Assembly (NCBI GenBank): GCA_963778945.1 | Contig: CAVZWL010000023.1 | Coordinates: forward strand, 68,572 to 132,571 | Direction of reading: 5' to 3' | DNA length: 64,000 bases | DNA from: Fen-1254 sp963778945 | GTDB lineage: Bacteria; Bacteroidota; Ignavibacteria; UBA10030 | Part shown: positions 18,655-29,059 of the stretch, in pieces | How positions within the stretch are numbered: the stretch's first letter is position 1 | How the letters are laid out: every line of letters starts with the position of its first letter | Translations under genes and position numbers: made by a program | The notes under the pieces: generated by a model | What the model was told of the DNA's origin: nothing | What the model saw: only the letters and a program-made list of their open reading frames with translations | Databases searched by the model: none

Positions 18655-19647
18655 TTAGTGTGAAGATGTTTTTGTGATCCATTTATTCCAATTGAGAGAC
18701 CATTCATTTACATTTTTTTCCGTTACCGTGTACATCGGACTAAACATGAGCGGCTGCTTTGGCGCTTTATTTTTGACTATTTTATCGAGCAATATCTCGA
18801 CCGATTTATAACCTTTCTCAAAATAATTCGCTGCAATAAGACTTTGCACATATCCACTTTTAATATAATCGAGTTGAATTTGAACTGCATTGCCGGCGAC
18901 TATTTTTATTTCTCCAGGTTTCCAGGGGAAAGGATCCTTCGACTGAAATACCCGGCTGCCCATCAATATCCATCCTGCTATGTCAGGATTCGATTTTTGC
19001 TCTCGTTTGATCATTTCAGCAGACACATCTGCAATCTCGATGCTGTGGAAGATATTACTTCCCGGGAGCTTAATGTCCGGATGTTTTTTGAGTTCTTCCT
19101 GAATTCCCTTAAGACGAAGCTGTTGGTTCAATGCATTTGCATTTCCTGCCAGAACTGCAATCGTTCCCTTGCCTTTTATTGCGTCGGCAAGCTGCCGCAT
19201 AAGAGCTTTCCCGAATTCAATATCGTCAGCGCCATAATACGCAAATCGTTTACTCTTTGGCGCATCTGAATCGAAACACATAACCGGAATACCTTTTTCG
19301 ACAGCCCCATCGATAACGGGCGTTAAATAGTTTTCATCAGAGCAGGCAATTGCTATCCCGCCTGCACCGGAACGTGTGAGCCGCTCAATGGCAGCTGCTT
19401 GTTCCTGGACGTTGTCATCTTCCGGAGTTGCCCAGTCGATCGTTATATCGATATTATTTTTTAATCCCAGATCCTTTGCAGCCGCTATTGCCCCTGAGTG
19501 TTCAGCCATAAATATTGGATTAGAGGCAATTCTCCCTATAAAACCGATGATTATTTTCTTCCGGTTTGAATTGTTCTTGCTTGTCTGAGCAAAAACTAAA
19601 TTAAAGGTCAAAAACACACAGAAGAAAAAAATTATTCCGTGTCTCAT
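18655..19647 (-). CDS. Periplasmic sugar-binding protein (PBP1 fold), paralog 2
   Basis: 330 aa from the ATG at 19647 (MRHGIIFFFCVFLTFNLVFAQ, a signal peptide); an in-frame ATG at 19680 would add a charged leader. The mature protein has the ribose/galactose-binding layout: IIIGFIGRIASNPIFMAEHSGAIAAAKD, AIACSDENYLTPVIDGAVEKGIPVMCFDSDAPKSKR, then the C-lobe. It is clearly paralogous to the product of 19822-20820 (shared NEWSLNWNKW-like C-terminus and CFDSDAPKSKRFAYYG). No ABC permease or ATPase is nearby; the close upstream neighbours are its paralog and a chemotaxis receptor. A role as soluble ligand carrier for the receptor is inferred, though transport with a distant permease cannot be excluded. 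Confidence 0.85.
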   Translation of the reverse strand: MRHGIIFFFCVFLTFNLVFAQTSKNNSNRKKIIIGFIGRIASNPIFMAEHSGAIAAAKDLGLKNNIDITIDWATPEDDNVQEQAAAIERLTRSGAGGIAIACSDENYLTPVIDGAVEKGIPVMCFDSDAPKSKRFAYYGADDIEFGKALMRQLADAIKGKGTIAVLAGNANALNQQLRLKGIQEELKKHPDIKLPGSNIFHSIEIADVSAEMIKREQKSNPDIAGWILMGSRVFQSKDPFPWKPGEIKIVAGNAVQIQLDYIKSGYVQSLIAANYFEKGYKSVEILLDKIVKNKAPKQPLMFSPMYTVTEKNVNEWSLNWNKWITKTSSH

Positions 19648-19743
19648 ACTCTCCGCATCCTTATCATTCATGTTTCTCATTATCCGGTCGTCGCCGATTT
19701 AATCATTGATGCATTATATTGACGGTTCTTTTATATGCCTCAT

Positions 19744-19771
19744 ACTTCCCGTCTCCTTTGAGGCGGGAAGT
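19744..19771 (-). other. Strong stem-loop between the two sugar-binding protein genes
   Basis: ACTTCCCGTC and GGCGGGAAGT form a 10-bp stem (one G-U pair) around an 8-base loop. In the direction of transcription (minus strand) the T-rich run comes before, not after, the stem, so it is not a classic terminator. An intercistronic hairpin that stabilises or partly terminates the mRNA, as often found behind binding-protein genes, fits better. Confidence 0.5.
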
Positions 19772-19821
19772 AAAAATTTAAAAAAGGATAAAAACCCGCC
19801 CGTTCCTGCTATTTGATGAAG

Positions 19822-20820
19822 CTATCGATTTACCGCTTCCTTGAGCAGCCATTTTTTCCAATTAAGCGACCATTCATCCAGATTTTTTTCTGTAACTTGG
19901 GTCGGTGGATCAGGAATAAATGCTTCGCTTGGTTGTTGATTCAATACGATTTTTTTAATTAAAAGTTCGACGGACTTATATCCCCACAAAAAGCAGCCCT
20001 GTGCGAGAAGGACTTGAACATGACCGCTTTTTACGTATTCCAATTCACTCGGAAGCGCGTCGCAGGCTACAATTTTGACTTTTCCCGGTTCCCATGTGAT
20101 TGCATTCTTTATGAAAAGCGGCCATCCTCCGACAAGTACCCAGCCTCCGATTTCCGGGTTTGCTCTTTGAGCTTGAGCCATTACTTCAGCTGCTTTTTGC
20201 GGGATTTCATCATGATAGAAAACTCCATTTGGTAAAAGTCTCATGGACGGATAATTCTTAATTTCCTCCTTGACAGCCTGAACGCGGCGTTGAAGATTTG
20301 CCGCATTTTTATTACCAGCCATAATTGCCACGACTCCATGTTCATCCATTACGTGGGCAAGCTCTTTTAAAAGCGTACGCCCGAATTCAGCATTATCCGA
20401 ACCATAATAGGCAAACCGTTTACTTTTCGGTGCATCGTTATCAAAACACACAACCTGAGTACCAAGATCAACAGCTTTATCGATGGCTGGAGTAAGAATA
20501 TTTGCATCACTGCAGGCAATGGCAATTCCGGCTGCACCCGAACGGCTTAGCTTTTCAACTGCCTGAGCTTCTTCCTGCGGGTTCTCGGTTTGCGGAGTCT
20601 GCTGGTCAATGAGGACTTCCACACCAAACTTGGCGCCAATTTCTTTTGCAGCCACGCGCGCTCCTGCATACGCTGCTATGAATACCGGATTTGACTGGCT
20701 CTTTCCAATCAGACCAATTGTGATATGCTTGACATTTGTATTCTTGTTGTCGGTTTGCGCTAACATGAAACTTAGGCAAAGCGAGACAAGAGAGAAGAGA
20801 ATAAATAGTATGCGTTTCAT
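19822..20820 (-). CDS. Periplasmic sugar-binding protein (PBP1 fold), paralog 1
   Basis: 332 aa with signal peptide MKRILFILFSLVSLCLSFMLAQ. Two-lobed binding-protein pattern: ITIGLIGKSQSNPVFIAAYAGARVAAKEIG, GIAIACSDANILTPAIDKAVDLGTQVVCFDNDAPKSKR, KIVACDALPSELEYVKSGHVQVLLAQGCFLWGYKSVELL. It is a tandem paralog of the product of 18655-19647. It lies 96 bp downstream of the methyl-accepting chemotaxis protein gene with no transporter partner in the window, which points to ligand presentation to the receptor. The predicted ligand is a monosaccharide by family; which one is unknown. Confidence 0.87.
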   Translation of the reverse strand: MKRILFILFSLVSLCLSFMLAQTDNKNTNVKHITIGLIGKSQSNPVFIAAYAGARVAAKEIGAKFGVEVLIDQQTPQTENPQEEAQAVEKLSRSGAAGIAIACSDANILTPAIDKAVDLGTQVVCFDNDAPKSKRFAYYGSDNAEFGRTLLKELAHVMDEHGVVAIMAGNKNAANLQRRVQAVKEEIKNYPSMRLLPNGVFYHDEIPQKAAEVMAQAQRANPEIGGWVLVGGWPLFIKNAITWEPGKVKIVACDALPSELEYVKSGHVQVLLAQGCFLWGYKSVELLIKKIVLNQQPSEAFIPDPPTQVTEKNLDEWSLNWKKWLLKEAVNR

Positions 20821-20916
20821 AATAGTGATCCTTTAGTTCGACTTGTGGAATTTATTATGCTCAGGCAGCACGATATTTCCTCATGAGATTTATTGTGATT
20901 TATCAATCTTCATCAT

Positions 20917-22550
20917 TCATAATTGCTGAAGAGAGCCATTTTCCTTAATTGCATATTTTGAACGCGGCTTTACTTCAAGCGCCTTTTGAGACGACAATGA
21001 AACCGTTCCGAATCTCTTTTGCGATGTCAGCCTGAACTGATTGACAAGATTTTGGAGAGCTTCGGTTAATCGATTAAGATCTTCTGCCGTACGAGCAATT
21101 TGCTGCGTGCCCGAGGCCGTCTGTTGAGCGACAGCAGCGATGGCCTCCATATTTTTGCTGATTTGTTCACTCGTGCTTGATTGTTCTTCGTTTGCTACGG
21201 CGATCTGCGACACCATATGTGTGACTTTTTGCGAGATATTAACGATTTCATGAAGTGAATCGCCCGCATGGTCTGCCAAGACAATTCCTCCATCCACCTG
21301 CTTCGTTGCATTAGCCATCGAATTTACAGCGCCATGGCTGTCTGTTTGTATCTGTTGAATCATCCCTGCGATTTGTTTCGTCGCTTTTGTTGTCTGCTCT
21401 GCCAATTTTCTGACTTCATCGGCAACAACTGCAAATCCGCGCCCCTGTTCACCCGCTCTTGCCGCCTCAATTGCAGCATTGAGAGCTAAAAGATTTGTTT
21501 GATCGGCTATATGTTCGATCACTCCGATAATCTCGCCGATTTGATCGCTCGATTTTCCAAGGTTTTGTATTGTTTCCGCTGATTCCCGGACAACTTCTGC
21601 AATCTGTTTCATTTCATTGATCGTATCCATAACAACTTTACCGCCTTGTTCTGCTGCGCTTTTCGCTTGTTCCGCCGTTTGAGATGCTTCACCTGTATTG
21701 GCTGAATTTACTGCAATGCTTTTTGCCATCTGTTCTACGGCCCTTGCTATTTCCTCCGACTGTGTAGTTTGTTCCTGAGCACCTGCCGCCATTTCTTCCG
21801 TGCTGGAGCTGATCTCTGCACTTGCACTCGCAACCGACGTTGCTGTTTCCGATACCTGAATCAACATATTGCGTATGGATCCCACAAACTGGTTGAAAGA
21901 ATTCTGCAGCTGCCCCATTTCGTCTTCCCTGCTTACGTTAAACTGGGAATTCAGGTCTGCATTATCAATACTTAATTGAACCGCTTTGATTTCTTTCACC
22001 AAAACACGGGCATATCTGACAATCCAGATAATCCCCAATACAAGGATGATAAAATTAATGATGGCAGACATTGCGATTTGTTTGTATACTGCGGCTAAAA
22101 CCGGTTCCATAGAGATGCCCACGATCGTTGTGCCCAATTTTTTGCCTTTATACTCAACGGGACGCATTGCGATTGCAATATCCTTTGCGTTATCAAATTC
22201 TTTTTGACGCAGAAGTGTTGATACGTCGTACTTTGATTTGCTGCGGATTATGTTCCACAATGGTTTTGTCGGATTCATCGAGGATGAGCACAAAAGCAAC
22301 GGAAGCATTGCCCCGCGCCCAGTTGAAGGATGTTTGAATAAGATCAAAGTTCCCGTCATTGAGTCCTGCTCCGACCGAGAAGGACAGAGTTTCTGCCAAT
22401 AACCGCGCATTTTGCATCCGAAGCATCGTATCCGGCCGACCTCTGACTGATCCAATAGTAAATGATTCCGAAGAAAGTAATGACCAGGAGTGGAAAAAGA
22501 AATATTGCCGTCAGTCTGGCTGTCAATGATTTTCTAAAGTTGTCCATCAT
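20917..22550 (-). CDS. Methyl-accepting chemotaxis protein, two frameshifts in the sensor region
   Basis: The intact part encodes the second transmembrane helix (AIINFIILVLGIIWIVRYA), a HAMP domain (DNADLNSQFNVSREDEMGQL) and a long signalling coiled coil with the hairpin tip IGVIEHIADQTNLLALNAAIEAARAGEQGRGFAVVADEVRKLAE. The N-terminal part is split: 22550 starts MMDNFRKSLTARLTAIFLFPLLVITFFGIIYYW (first helix), the frame shifts at about 22433 to LRMQNARLLAETLSF, and again near 22240 to SKYDVSTLLRQKEF. Both breaks behave as single-base insertions. Joined, the protein is about 543 aa with a periplasmic sensor domain of about 150 residues. Position 96 bp upstream of two sugar-binding protein genes suggests it reads their liganded state. 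Confidence 0.88.
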
Positions 22551-22635
22551 GATGATACTCCTTAAGTTTATAATTAAGTCAAATATATTTCCGCGCGTAA
22601 ACGATATTGATGTTCACTTGAATATTTTATTCTCT

Positions 22636-24230
22636 CTAAACTACTTGTATTTTCATCTGTTTGTAGCGCTTTAACTTTCCTTTGATTGTATCGAGAAGCA
22701 TATCGCCTGAAAACGGTTTTGTTATATAATCATCGGCTCCAAGGCCTTTTCCATATCGCACCATGCCCTCATCCGTCATTCCGCTTAAGAAGATAAAGGG
22801 GACATGACTGAGATGCGGCAATTGCCGGATATTTTCATAGAATGAAAATCCTCCAATTGTCGAAGTCTCAAGATTGATATCGGAGACAATTAAATCGGGC
22901 ATATCTTGTTTGAGTTCATAAGCGCTTCATCGGATGTATTAAAAGCTTTTACTGCAAATCCTCCGCCTTCGAGCACTCGTATAATCATTGCAAGAGTATT
23001 CTCATCGTCATCAATAACATACAATGTCGGTTTTTCCTCGCGTTGTCCGAACTCCGTAAGAATTTTTGATTCGATTCTTGAATGTGTTTCCGATGAAATC
23101 TGATATTTATGCCGGAGTTCATTAATAACAGCCGAACGCTCCTTTGAATTCATGCCGGAAGTCCAGACAAGTGTAAATGCATGAGTGTAGGATTCTTCTT
23201 TGGCTTCCAGTTCTATTTTTACATGTTCCGCCGCTGTAATGCGAAGTGTCGTCCGTAAATCACGAAGCTGACTTTCTTCTTCGGGTGAAATTGCCCCATC
23301 TGCCCATGCAAGAAGCAGTACCCGTTTATACATATCATGAGCTTCATCGACTTGCTTTGCCGACTGTTCATTCGAGGGAAGGATGCTGGTAGAGAATTCT
23401 GCTCAGGAATTTTTCGGCCATTCGCTGCCGCTGCTGGGAAGGAAGAGGAGGGGAACTCGGATTTTTCGGAGTTGAGGCGTGTTCCGGTAAGGAGAAACAG
23501 GATTTGAACCTTTGGTGCCGGAGCTTGGCAGCTGCAGGAGGAATCGGACTTTCGAACTTTTGTGCCGGAGTTTGCGGGGCTGCAGGAGGAGCCGGACTTT
23601 GAACTTTTGGTGCCGGAGCTTGCGCGGCTGCAGGAGGAGCCGGACTTTGAATCTTTGGTGCCGGAGCCGGCGCGGCTGCAGGAGGAACCGGACTTTGAAC
23701 TTTTGGTGCCGCAGCCGGCGCGGCTGCAGGAGGAACGGACTTTGAACTTTTGGTGCTGGAGCCGGCGCGGCTGCAGGAGGAACCGGACTTTGAACCTTTG
23801 GAGCCGGAACCGGCTCCGGCAGGATACGTCCTGCGGCAGCACGTGCCAGATTCTTCTTGATAGCGCCTTTCATCTTCTGCTTTTTTCTGAAGCCATCCAT
23901 CTATTTTTTTAACATTATCTTCGTTTACTTTAATCGACCGTTCTTCTTCTGCGCGCTTGCGGTCTGCTTCGAGTTTACCCTTGCAGCATCCTCCATCGCT
24001 TTGCGGTTTGAAATTGCGATATTTTTCTTTGCCGCCTCTTCTTTCAAAAAAGCAATTCGTTCCTGAAAGGCATAAATATATGCATTTGTCGGATCGATCA
24101 ACCTGGCTTTCTCGAGGTGTTTCTTTGCCTCATCCAGCAATCCTGCCTTGACAAATTGGTCCACGACCTTCAGGATAACGTTGGCTTGCGTTCGAATTTC
24201 TTCCAGGTTTTTTTGAGTTGAAGTTGTCAC
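22636..24230 (-). CDS. Modular receiver protein: TPR-like, PAPK repeats, TerB-like domain, REC (frameshifted)
   Basis: Read as one gene of about 530 aa. From 24230: a helical TPR-like segment (QFVKAGLLDEAKKHLEKARLIDPTNAYIYAFQERIAFLKEEA); a charged coiled coil that becomes continuous only after a frame change near 23975 (KLEADRKRAEEERSIKVNED); a Pro/Ala repeat region at about 23480-23830 with six or seven copies of a roughly 60-bp unit coding PAPKVQSPVPPAAA; a TerB-like helical domain (LLLAWADGAISPEEESQLRDLRTTL); and a receiver domain (LYVIDDDENTLAMII, then MPDLIVSDINLE, FLSGMTDEG, ADDYITKPF). At least five single-base shifts separate the pieces. The phospho-acceptor Asp lies in VSDIN. It belongs to the chemosensory run; its role is unknown. 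Confidence 0.7.
23480..23830. repeat. Tandem ~60-bp repeats coding PAPKVQSPVPPAAA
   Basis: About six near-identical units of roughly 60 bp. On the minus strand each begins CCGGCACCAAAAGTTCAAA and continues GTCCGGTTCCTCCTGCAGC. In the frame of the surrounding gene they encode a Pro/Ala/Lys linker. One unit (around 23735) has lost a G (CCGTTCC instead of CCGGTTCC), which throws the frame. Copies diverge towards the 3' side (QTPAQKFESPIPP), as expected of a slippage-prone linker. Confidence 0.8.
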
Positions 24231-24304
24231 TTCTTATACATCTGTAAAGTTTAATTATTTTGCTTATATCTTTTTTTCTATGAACTTATTTTCTGCGCGT
24301 AACG

Positions 24305-25925
24305 CTAACAATGTTCTTGATGCCACCATCGTCTTACGATTTCACCGACATCTGTCGAGTCATTCTTTACTTTCCATTTATCAAAGAATTTTATATCTGA
24401 GCTCGCCGGTTCCGGATGAGGCAAATCTATTTGGACACGTGAAGGCATGGGGACAGCGTCGCCAACGAACAATGCTTCTCCTTGCCGGAGTGAGGGCAGA
24501 AGAATTTCAAGTCCGGGAAATGTGTCCGCAACAAGCCGGCATACATAGTTTTGATCGGCTGGATTGGTAAGCCGCATAACGACAAAATTATTGCACTGAG
24601 AGAGAATTGTTTCCGAAATATCGGATGGCCTTTGGCTTACGATCATACAGCTTACTCCGTATTTTCTGCCTTCTTTCGCAATTCGTTCGACCGTACGCCT
24701 TGCTGCCTGCGTCCCTTCTGCATGTAAAGATAAATAGTTATGCGCTTCTTCAAACACTAAAAGAATGGGACATTCGCGCCGGCTAATATTCCAGAAATTA
24801 AAATCAAACGCCAGTCTCGCCATAAGAGAAACCACCGTATTGACAATATCGAACGGGACGCCGCTCATATCCATGATCGTAATTTTCGATTCGCCATTGG
24901 GTCCGAACATCTTTGTGAGCAGCTCGGCAAATGATTCGGAGTGGATATACAGCCGGGGTTTGAACATAAAGTCGTACCGCGGATCATTCAACTTTGTGTC
25001 GAGCTGCACGAGAAACCTCGCAAATTTGCCGCGGAAGGGTCCGTCTTTTGCAGTATCAAGCTGGTCTATCTTTAATCGCACTTTTGCGAAATCGTAATAC
25101 ACCGGCGTATCGATAGTGAGGATATTTTTGAGCTCCGGATTTTGCAGGCGTTTTGCTTGAAACACCAATTCTTTTAAAATGGTGATGTGAATCGCCGCAT
25201 TTTCATCCGCCGGGTCGACAATGACTTCAGTCATTTCCTGAAAGGTCATGAGCCAAAACGGCAGTTCAAGTTCCGTGAGATCCAGGTACTGACTGTTTTT
25301 CGGAAAGGCATCGCGATATTCATTATGGATATCCAGGATGATTATCTTTGTAGATGGATTATCGACGATCTTCTGAAGGATTGAAGCGACGCTGCATGAC
25401 TTGCCGGAACCGCTTGTTCCGATCACTGCAAGGTGCTTTCCAAAGAATCGGTTCGGATCGAGATATGCGCGTTCATTTTCAAAAAGCGAGAGACTTGCCG
25501 ACTGAAAACCCGAACTTTTGGAATACAGAAAATGCAATGGCAAGATCTTTGTCTTCAAGCAGGAACACGGGAGTTTCTGCCGTCGGGAAAGTGGAAACCC
25601 CGCGCTCGAAGATGCCGTTTTTTACGGAGCCGATGAGAGTAATCATCATCTCATACTGGGAAGTTTTTGTTCCATTTTGGCCTAATTCGAACCTCTTGAA
25701 TTCTGAAACCATGCCAAGCAGCACCTGCCTGCCGACAGGCACGAGCACATAGGAGCCGATTTGTCCGATGGGATAGGTCTTTCCATTGAGCTGTATCGAT
25801 AAGCTTGATAACTGCTGGTCAAGTGCCACCGTAGCAGTAGAGGTTGTGACCTTACGAATCACGCCGATCCGTTTTTGATCCCATATTGTTTTTATAGCCA
25901 TAATGTCAGCAGCCTGTGTCTTCAT
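24305..25925 (-). CDS. HerA-like hexameric ATPase (one frameshift)
   Basis: The N-terminal HAS-barrel-like part (IGVIRKVTTSTATVAL ... IGSYVLVPVG) and the ATPase part are in different frames; the break is a T-run at 25481-25485 where five Ts should be four, giving SLAFENERAYLDPNRFF across the join. Walker A is AVIGTSGSGKS; Walker B is ILLVFEEAHNYL; SQRPSDISETILSQCNNFVVMRLTNPADQNYV is the usual HerA/FtsK-family distal segment. The start is uncertain: ATG at 25925 or 25901. HerA proteins normally work with the nuclease NurA in end resection or in defence islands, but no nuclease is adjacent. Its position between a hybrid kinase and the TerB/REC gene, within the chemosensory run, is odd. The link to chemotaxis is inferred from position only. 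Confidence 0.85.
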
Positions 25926-25954
25926 GATCACAGCGTTGAGCCAAGTTTGCTTGA

Positions 25955-28249
25955 TTATGCGACAACACATGCTTTTTGAACTCCATACAGTACATCGTTC
26001 ACCAAGGTAACAACTTCTTCAGAATAGAAAGGTTTCTGAAGGAACGGTAATTCCTGCATCAACAACTTCATTTCGTTGCTTAGGTTTTCGAACATACTGC
26101 CGCTCATGCCGATTATTTTAACATTCGGATTTATTTTCCTCAATTCAGGAATCGTTGAAGGTCCATTCAGCTTGGGCATCAGCATATCGAGTAAAACGAC
26201 ATCGATATTTTGATAATATTCAGCATAGATTTTTAGCGCTTCGATCGCATCAAAAGCGCTCAATACTTTAAAATTTCTGTCTTCGAGCGCTATCCGCAGA
26301 AGATTCTGCAGGCTCAATTCATCATCCACGACAAGAATAGTTTCGCCATGACCGACGTGAACGACATGGTCCTGCGGGGCATGTATTTCCGTCTGTTCTT
26401 CATTGGCAGGAAAGAAGATTTTGAATTCCGTTCCCTTGCCGACTTCACTATGAACATCAATAATTCCGTTGTGATTCTTTACAATACTCAACACAGTCGA
26501 TAATCCCAGGCCGGTTCCTTTACTCGGTTCTTTTGTCGTGAAAAATGGATCGAATATTCGATCGATTATTTCCGGCGGAATGCCTGTAGCCCGTATCTTT
26601 TACGCTTAAAACGACATAGGACCCCGGCTTTGCTCCAAAATGCAAACTTGCTTCCTGTTCATCGAGCTTTTTATTTTCCAGGTTTATGGAGAGTGTTCCG
26701 CCGTTGGGCATAGCGTCGCGGGCATTAATCGCAAGATTCATGAGAACCTGATATAATTGCGTTGCATCTCCCACAATGTACCAGATATCTTTAGGAATAT
26801 ATCGAATAACTTTTATCATGGGAGGAAAAGTTTCCGTAATGAAATTGAGCAGTTCCCGCACTAAGTGCTTAAGTTGAAGAATAACACGATCACCTTTTAC
26901 TCCGCGAACGAAGGACATGAGCTGTTTGATTACCTCTCCGCCTCGCCGTGCAGAACTTTCTAACGTTCTTACAATATCTTGACTTGAAGCGTCTGTTAAT
27001 CTTTTTCTCATAAAAGGAACAGCAAGAATGATGGGTGTCAGAACATTATTGAGATCGTGGAGAAGTCCGCTTGCGAGCGTACCGATACTTTCCAACCGCT
27101 GAGCCCGAAGAAACTGTTTTTCAAGATTTTTCTTGTCGGTGATATCTGTATTGATAATAAGGATGGATTTTGGATTCCCCGTTCATCTCTCACGATACTC
27201 CACCTGCTTTCAACGACGACGCTTTTTTGCTTTTTTGTCATCTGTTGTAATTCGCCGAACCAAGATCCCTTTCCTTCGACTTCCTGTAAAGCAAGTTTAA
27301 TACTGCCCACATCCGTATGGAGCAATTGGGAGGCATTTTTTCCAAGAGCGTCATTTCGATTCCAGCCGTAAATTCTTTCCGCACTATTGTTCCAATAGAT
27401 GATATTGTCATTAAAATCGCAAACAATAATCGCGTCCTGCGCAATATCCAAAAGGCTGGCCTGTTCTCTTATTTTTTCCTCCGCTGCTTTACGTTCAGAG
27501 ACATCTTGCATATAAATAGCAAGGCCGTCTTCCGAGGGGTAAGCCCGGACCTGCAGCCATGAATCCAATGCGGAATAGTATTCTACAAATTCAGCGAACT
27601 CGTGTTCGGCCATTGCACGATGCAATGACTTATATGCGACTGAATCAATCGGAGCAGGGAATTCGTCCCACCAATTCTTGCCCCAAAGATCTTCTCTTTT
27701 CTTATTCACTTTTGACAAGAAAACGTCTGATCGCGGATTCAGGTACATAACGTCCCATGTCGTGCTGATAGCAAAAAAAGCATCCGTAATACTCTCGAAG
27801 ATGGTGAGTAATTGTTTCTGAGACCGTTTGAGTTCCTCTTCGAGCCGTTCATTTTCCCACTCTGCTCTCCGTTTTTCGAGGGCGTTCTGTATCGCGCCGG
27901 GCAGCCGGCGGAGACTTGACTTGAGAATATAATCATCCGCTCCCTCTTTAAGACAATCCACTGCGATTTCCTCATCCTTCATTCCGGTAACAAGAACAAA
28001 TGGAATCCGATCGCCTCTTTCACGTACAATCTTTAATGCTTCCAACCCGCTGAATTGAGGCAATGAATAATCTGCAAGAATAAGATCCGGAGAAGAAGTT
28101 TCAAGCTCTTTAAGGAATCTGTTCTTTGAGGCCACCCGGCGCGTGTGGTGTTCGATATTTGCGTTCTGAAGTTCCTGTTCTATCATTTCAGCGTCGATCG
28201 GTATGTCTTCCAGCAGCAGAATTTTCAGGCTTGTATCTTGTGGTATCAT
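25955..28249 (-). CDS. Hybrid histidine kinase, REC-PAS-PAS-HisKA-HATPase-REC (two frameshifts)
   Basis: About 764 aa across three frames. Order: N-terminal receiver (KILLLEDIPIDAEMIEQEL ... DLILADYSLPQFSG), two PAS domains (about 135-245 and 255-375; DVSERKAAEEKIREQA between them), HisKA with phospho-His in LESIGTLASGLLHDLNNVL, HATPase (NLAINARDAMPNGGTLSI, DTG-GIPPEIIDRIFDPFF, KGTGLGLSTV), and a C-terminal receiver (ILVVDDELSLQNLLRIA ... VVLLDMLMPKLNG). Breaks near 27174 (one A missing) and 26580 (one base extra) cancel, so total length is a multiple of three. It starts 21 bp after the neighbouring kinase gene. The 3' end lies close to the HerA-like gene start. Confidence 0.88.
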
Positions 28250-28270
28250 AGCATTTATCCTATTGTCGTT

Positions 28271-29059
28271 TTATTTCATTGGAAGTGCAAAATAGAATCG
28301 AGCTCCATTGTCTTCTTGACCCTCGGCCCATACTCGGCCGCTGTGTTTTCGGACAATTTGCTGCACAATGGCTAAGCCGACTCCTGTTCCTTCGAATTTC
28401 TCAACTTCATGTAATCTGTGAAATGCACCGAAGAGACGATCGACATAGTTCATATCAAAACCCACGCCGTTGTCGCTCACGCAATACACAATTTGTCCGT
28501 CTAATTGCTCTGATGCGATTTCCACTCTTCGCTGTTGTTTATAGCGCGTATATTTGAATGCATTCGAAAGCAGATTATACCATACTTGACGCAATAATAC
28601 CGCATCACCGTATGCAGGATGCAGCGGTTTAATGCTGATGAAAAGAGAAGAGGTTTCGTTCTCATATTGCATCAATTCATCGATCACGCCGCGTGCAAGA
28701 GTTAACATGTCTATCGTAGAGAATGTGCAGTCAATCGATGCAGCTTTTGAGAGCGCAAGCAGCCCATCGAGAAGTTTCTCCATTTGTACGGAGCTTCTTG
28801 CAATCCGCTGCAGCATCGTCCGTCCTTCGGAGTCGAGTTTCGCTGCGTGCTTTGTATTCAGCCATTCACAATTATTCTGTATCGTATGAAGCGGAGCGCG
28901 TAAATCGTGAGAAACTGAATATGACAATACTTCCAATTCATTCTCTTCTGTCTCGTGACGGGCAGCGTGCGTTCCTTGCCGCGTATTGTCAGAAGAAACT
29001 TCGCTGAGCTTCACATGCTGCTTTTTATATCCCATGGAACTGTTGCTAAGTTCAATCAT
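28271..29059 (-). CDS. Sensor-less histidine kinase (HisKA-HATPase)
   Basis: 262 aa, intact. HisKA phospho-His is in VLSYSVSHDLRAPLHTIQNN; HATPase motifs are YNLLSNAFKYT (N box), VSDNGVGFDM (G1) and FEGTGVGLAI (G2). This phytochrome-type kinase core has no recognisable input domain in its first about 40 residues. Its ATG overlaps the cheB stop as ATGA, so it is translationally coupled to chemotaxis genes. It may be driven by a partner protein. Confidence 0.88.
   Translation of the reverse strand: MIELSNSSMGYKKQHVKLSEVSSDNTRQGTHAARHETEENELEVLSYSVSHDLRAPLHTIQNNCEWLNTKHAAKLDSEGRTMLQRIARSSVQMEKLLDGLLALSKAASIDCTFSTIDMLTLARGVIDELMQYENETSSLFISIKPLHPAYGDAVLLRQVWYNLLSNAFKYTRYKQQRRVEIASEQLDGQIVYCVSDNGVGFDMNYVDRLFGAFHRLHEVEKFEGTGVGLAIVQQIVRKHSGRVWAEGQEDNGARFYFALPMK

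Noticed and set aside
19744..19771. Rho-independent terminator on the minus strand
   Set aside because: The T-rich run precedes the hairpin in the direction of transcription, so it is listed only as a stem-loop.
23400..23912. Long open frames on both strands within the Pro/Ala repeat region
   Set aside because: They arise from the GC-rich repeat being open in several frames; only the PAPKVQSPVPP frame joins sensibly to the flanking domains.
24305..25925. HerA as part of a defence island (for example with SIR2 or a nuclease)
   Set aside because: No effector, nuclease or other defence gene lies next to it; all neighbours are signalling genes.
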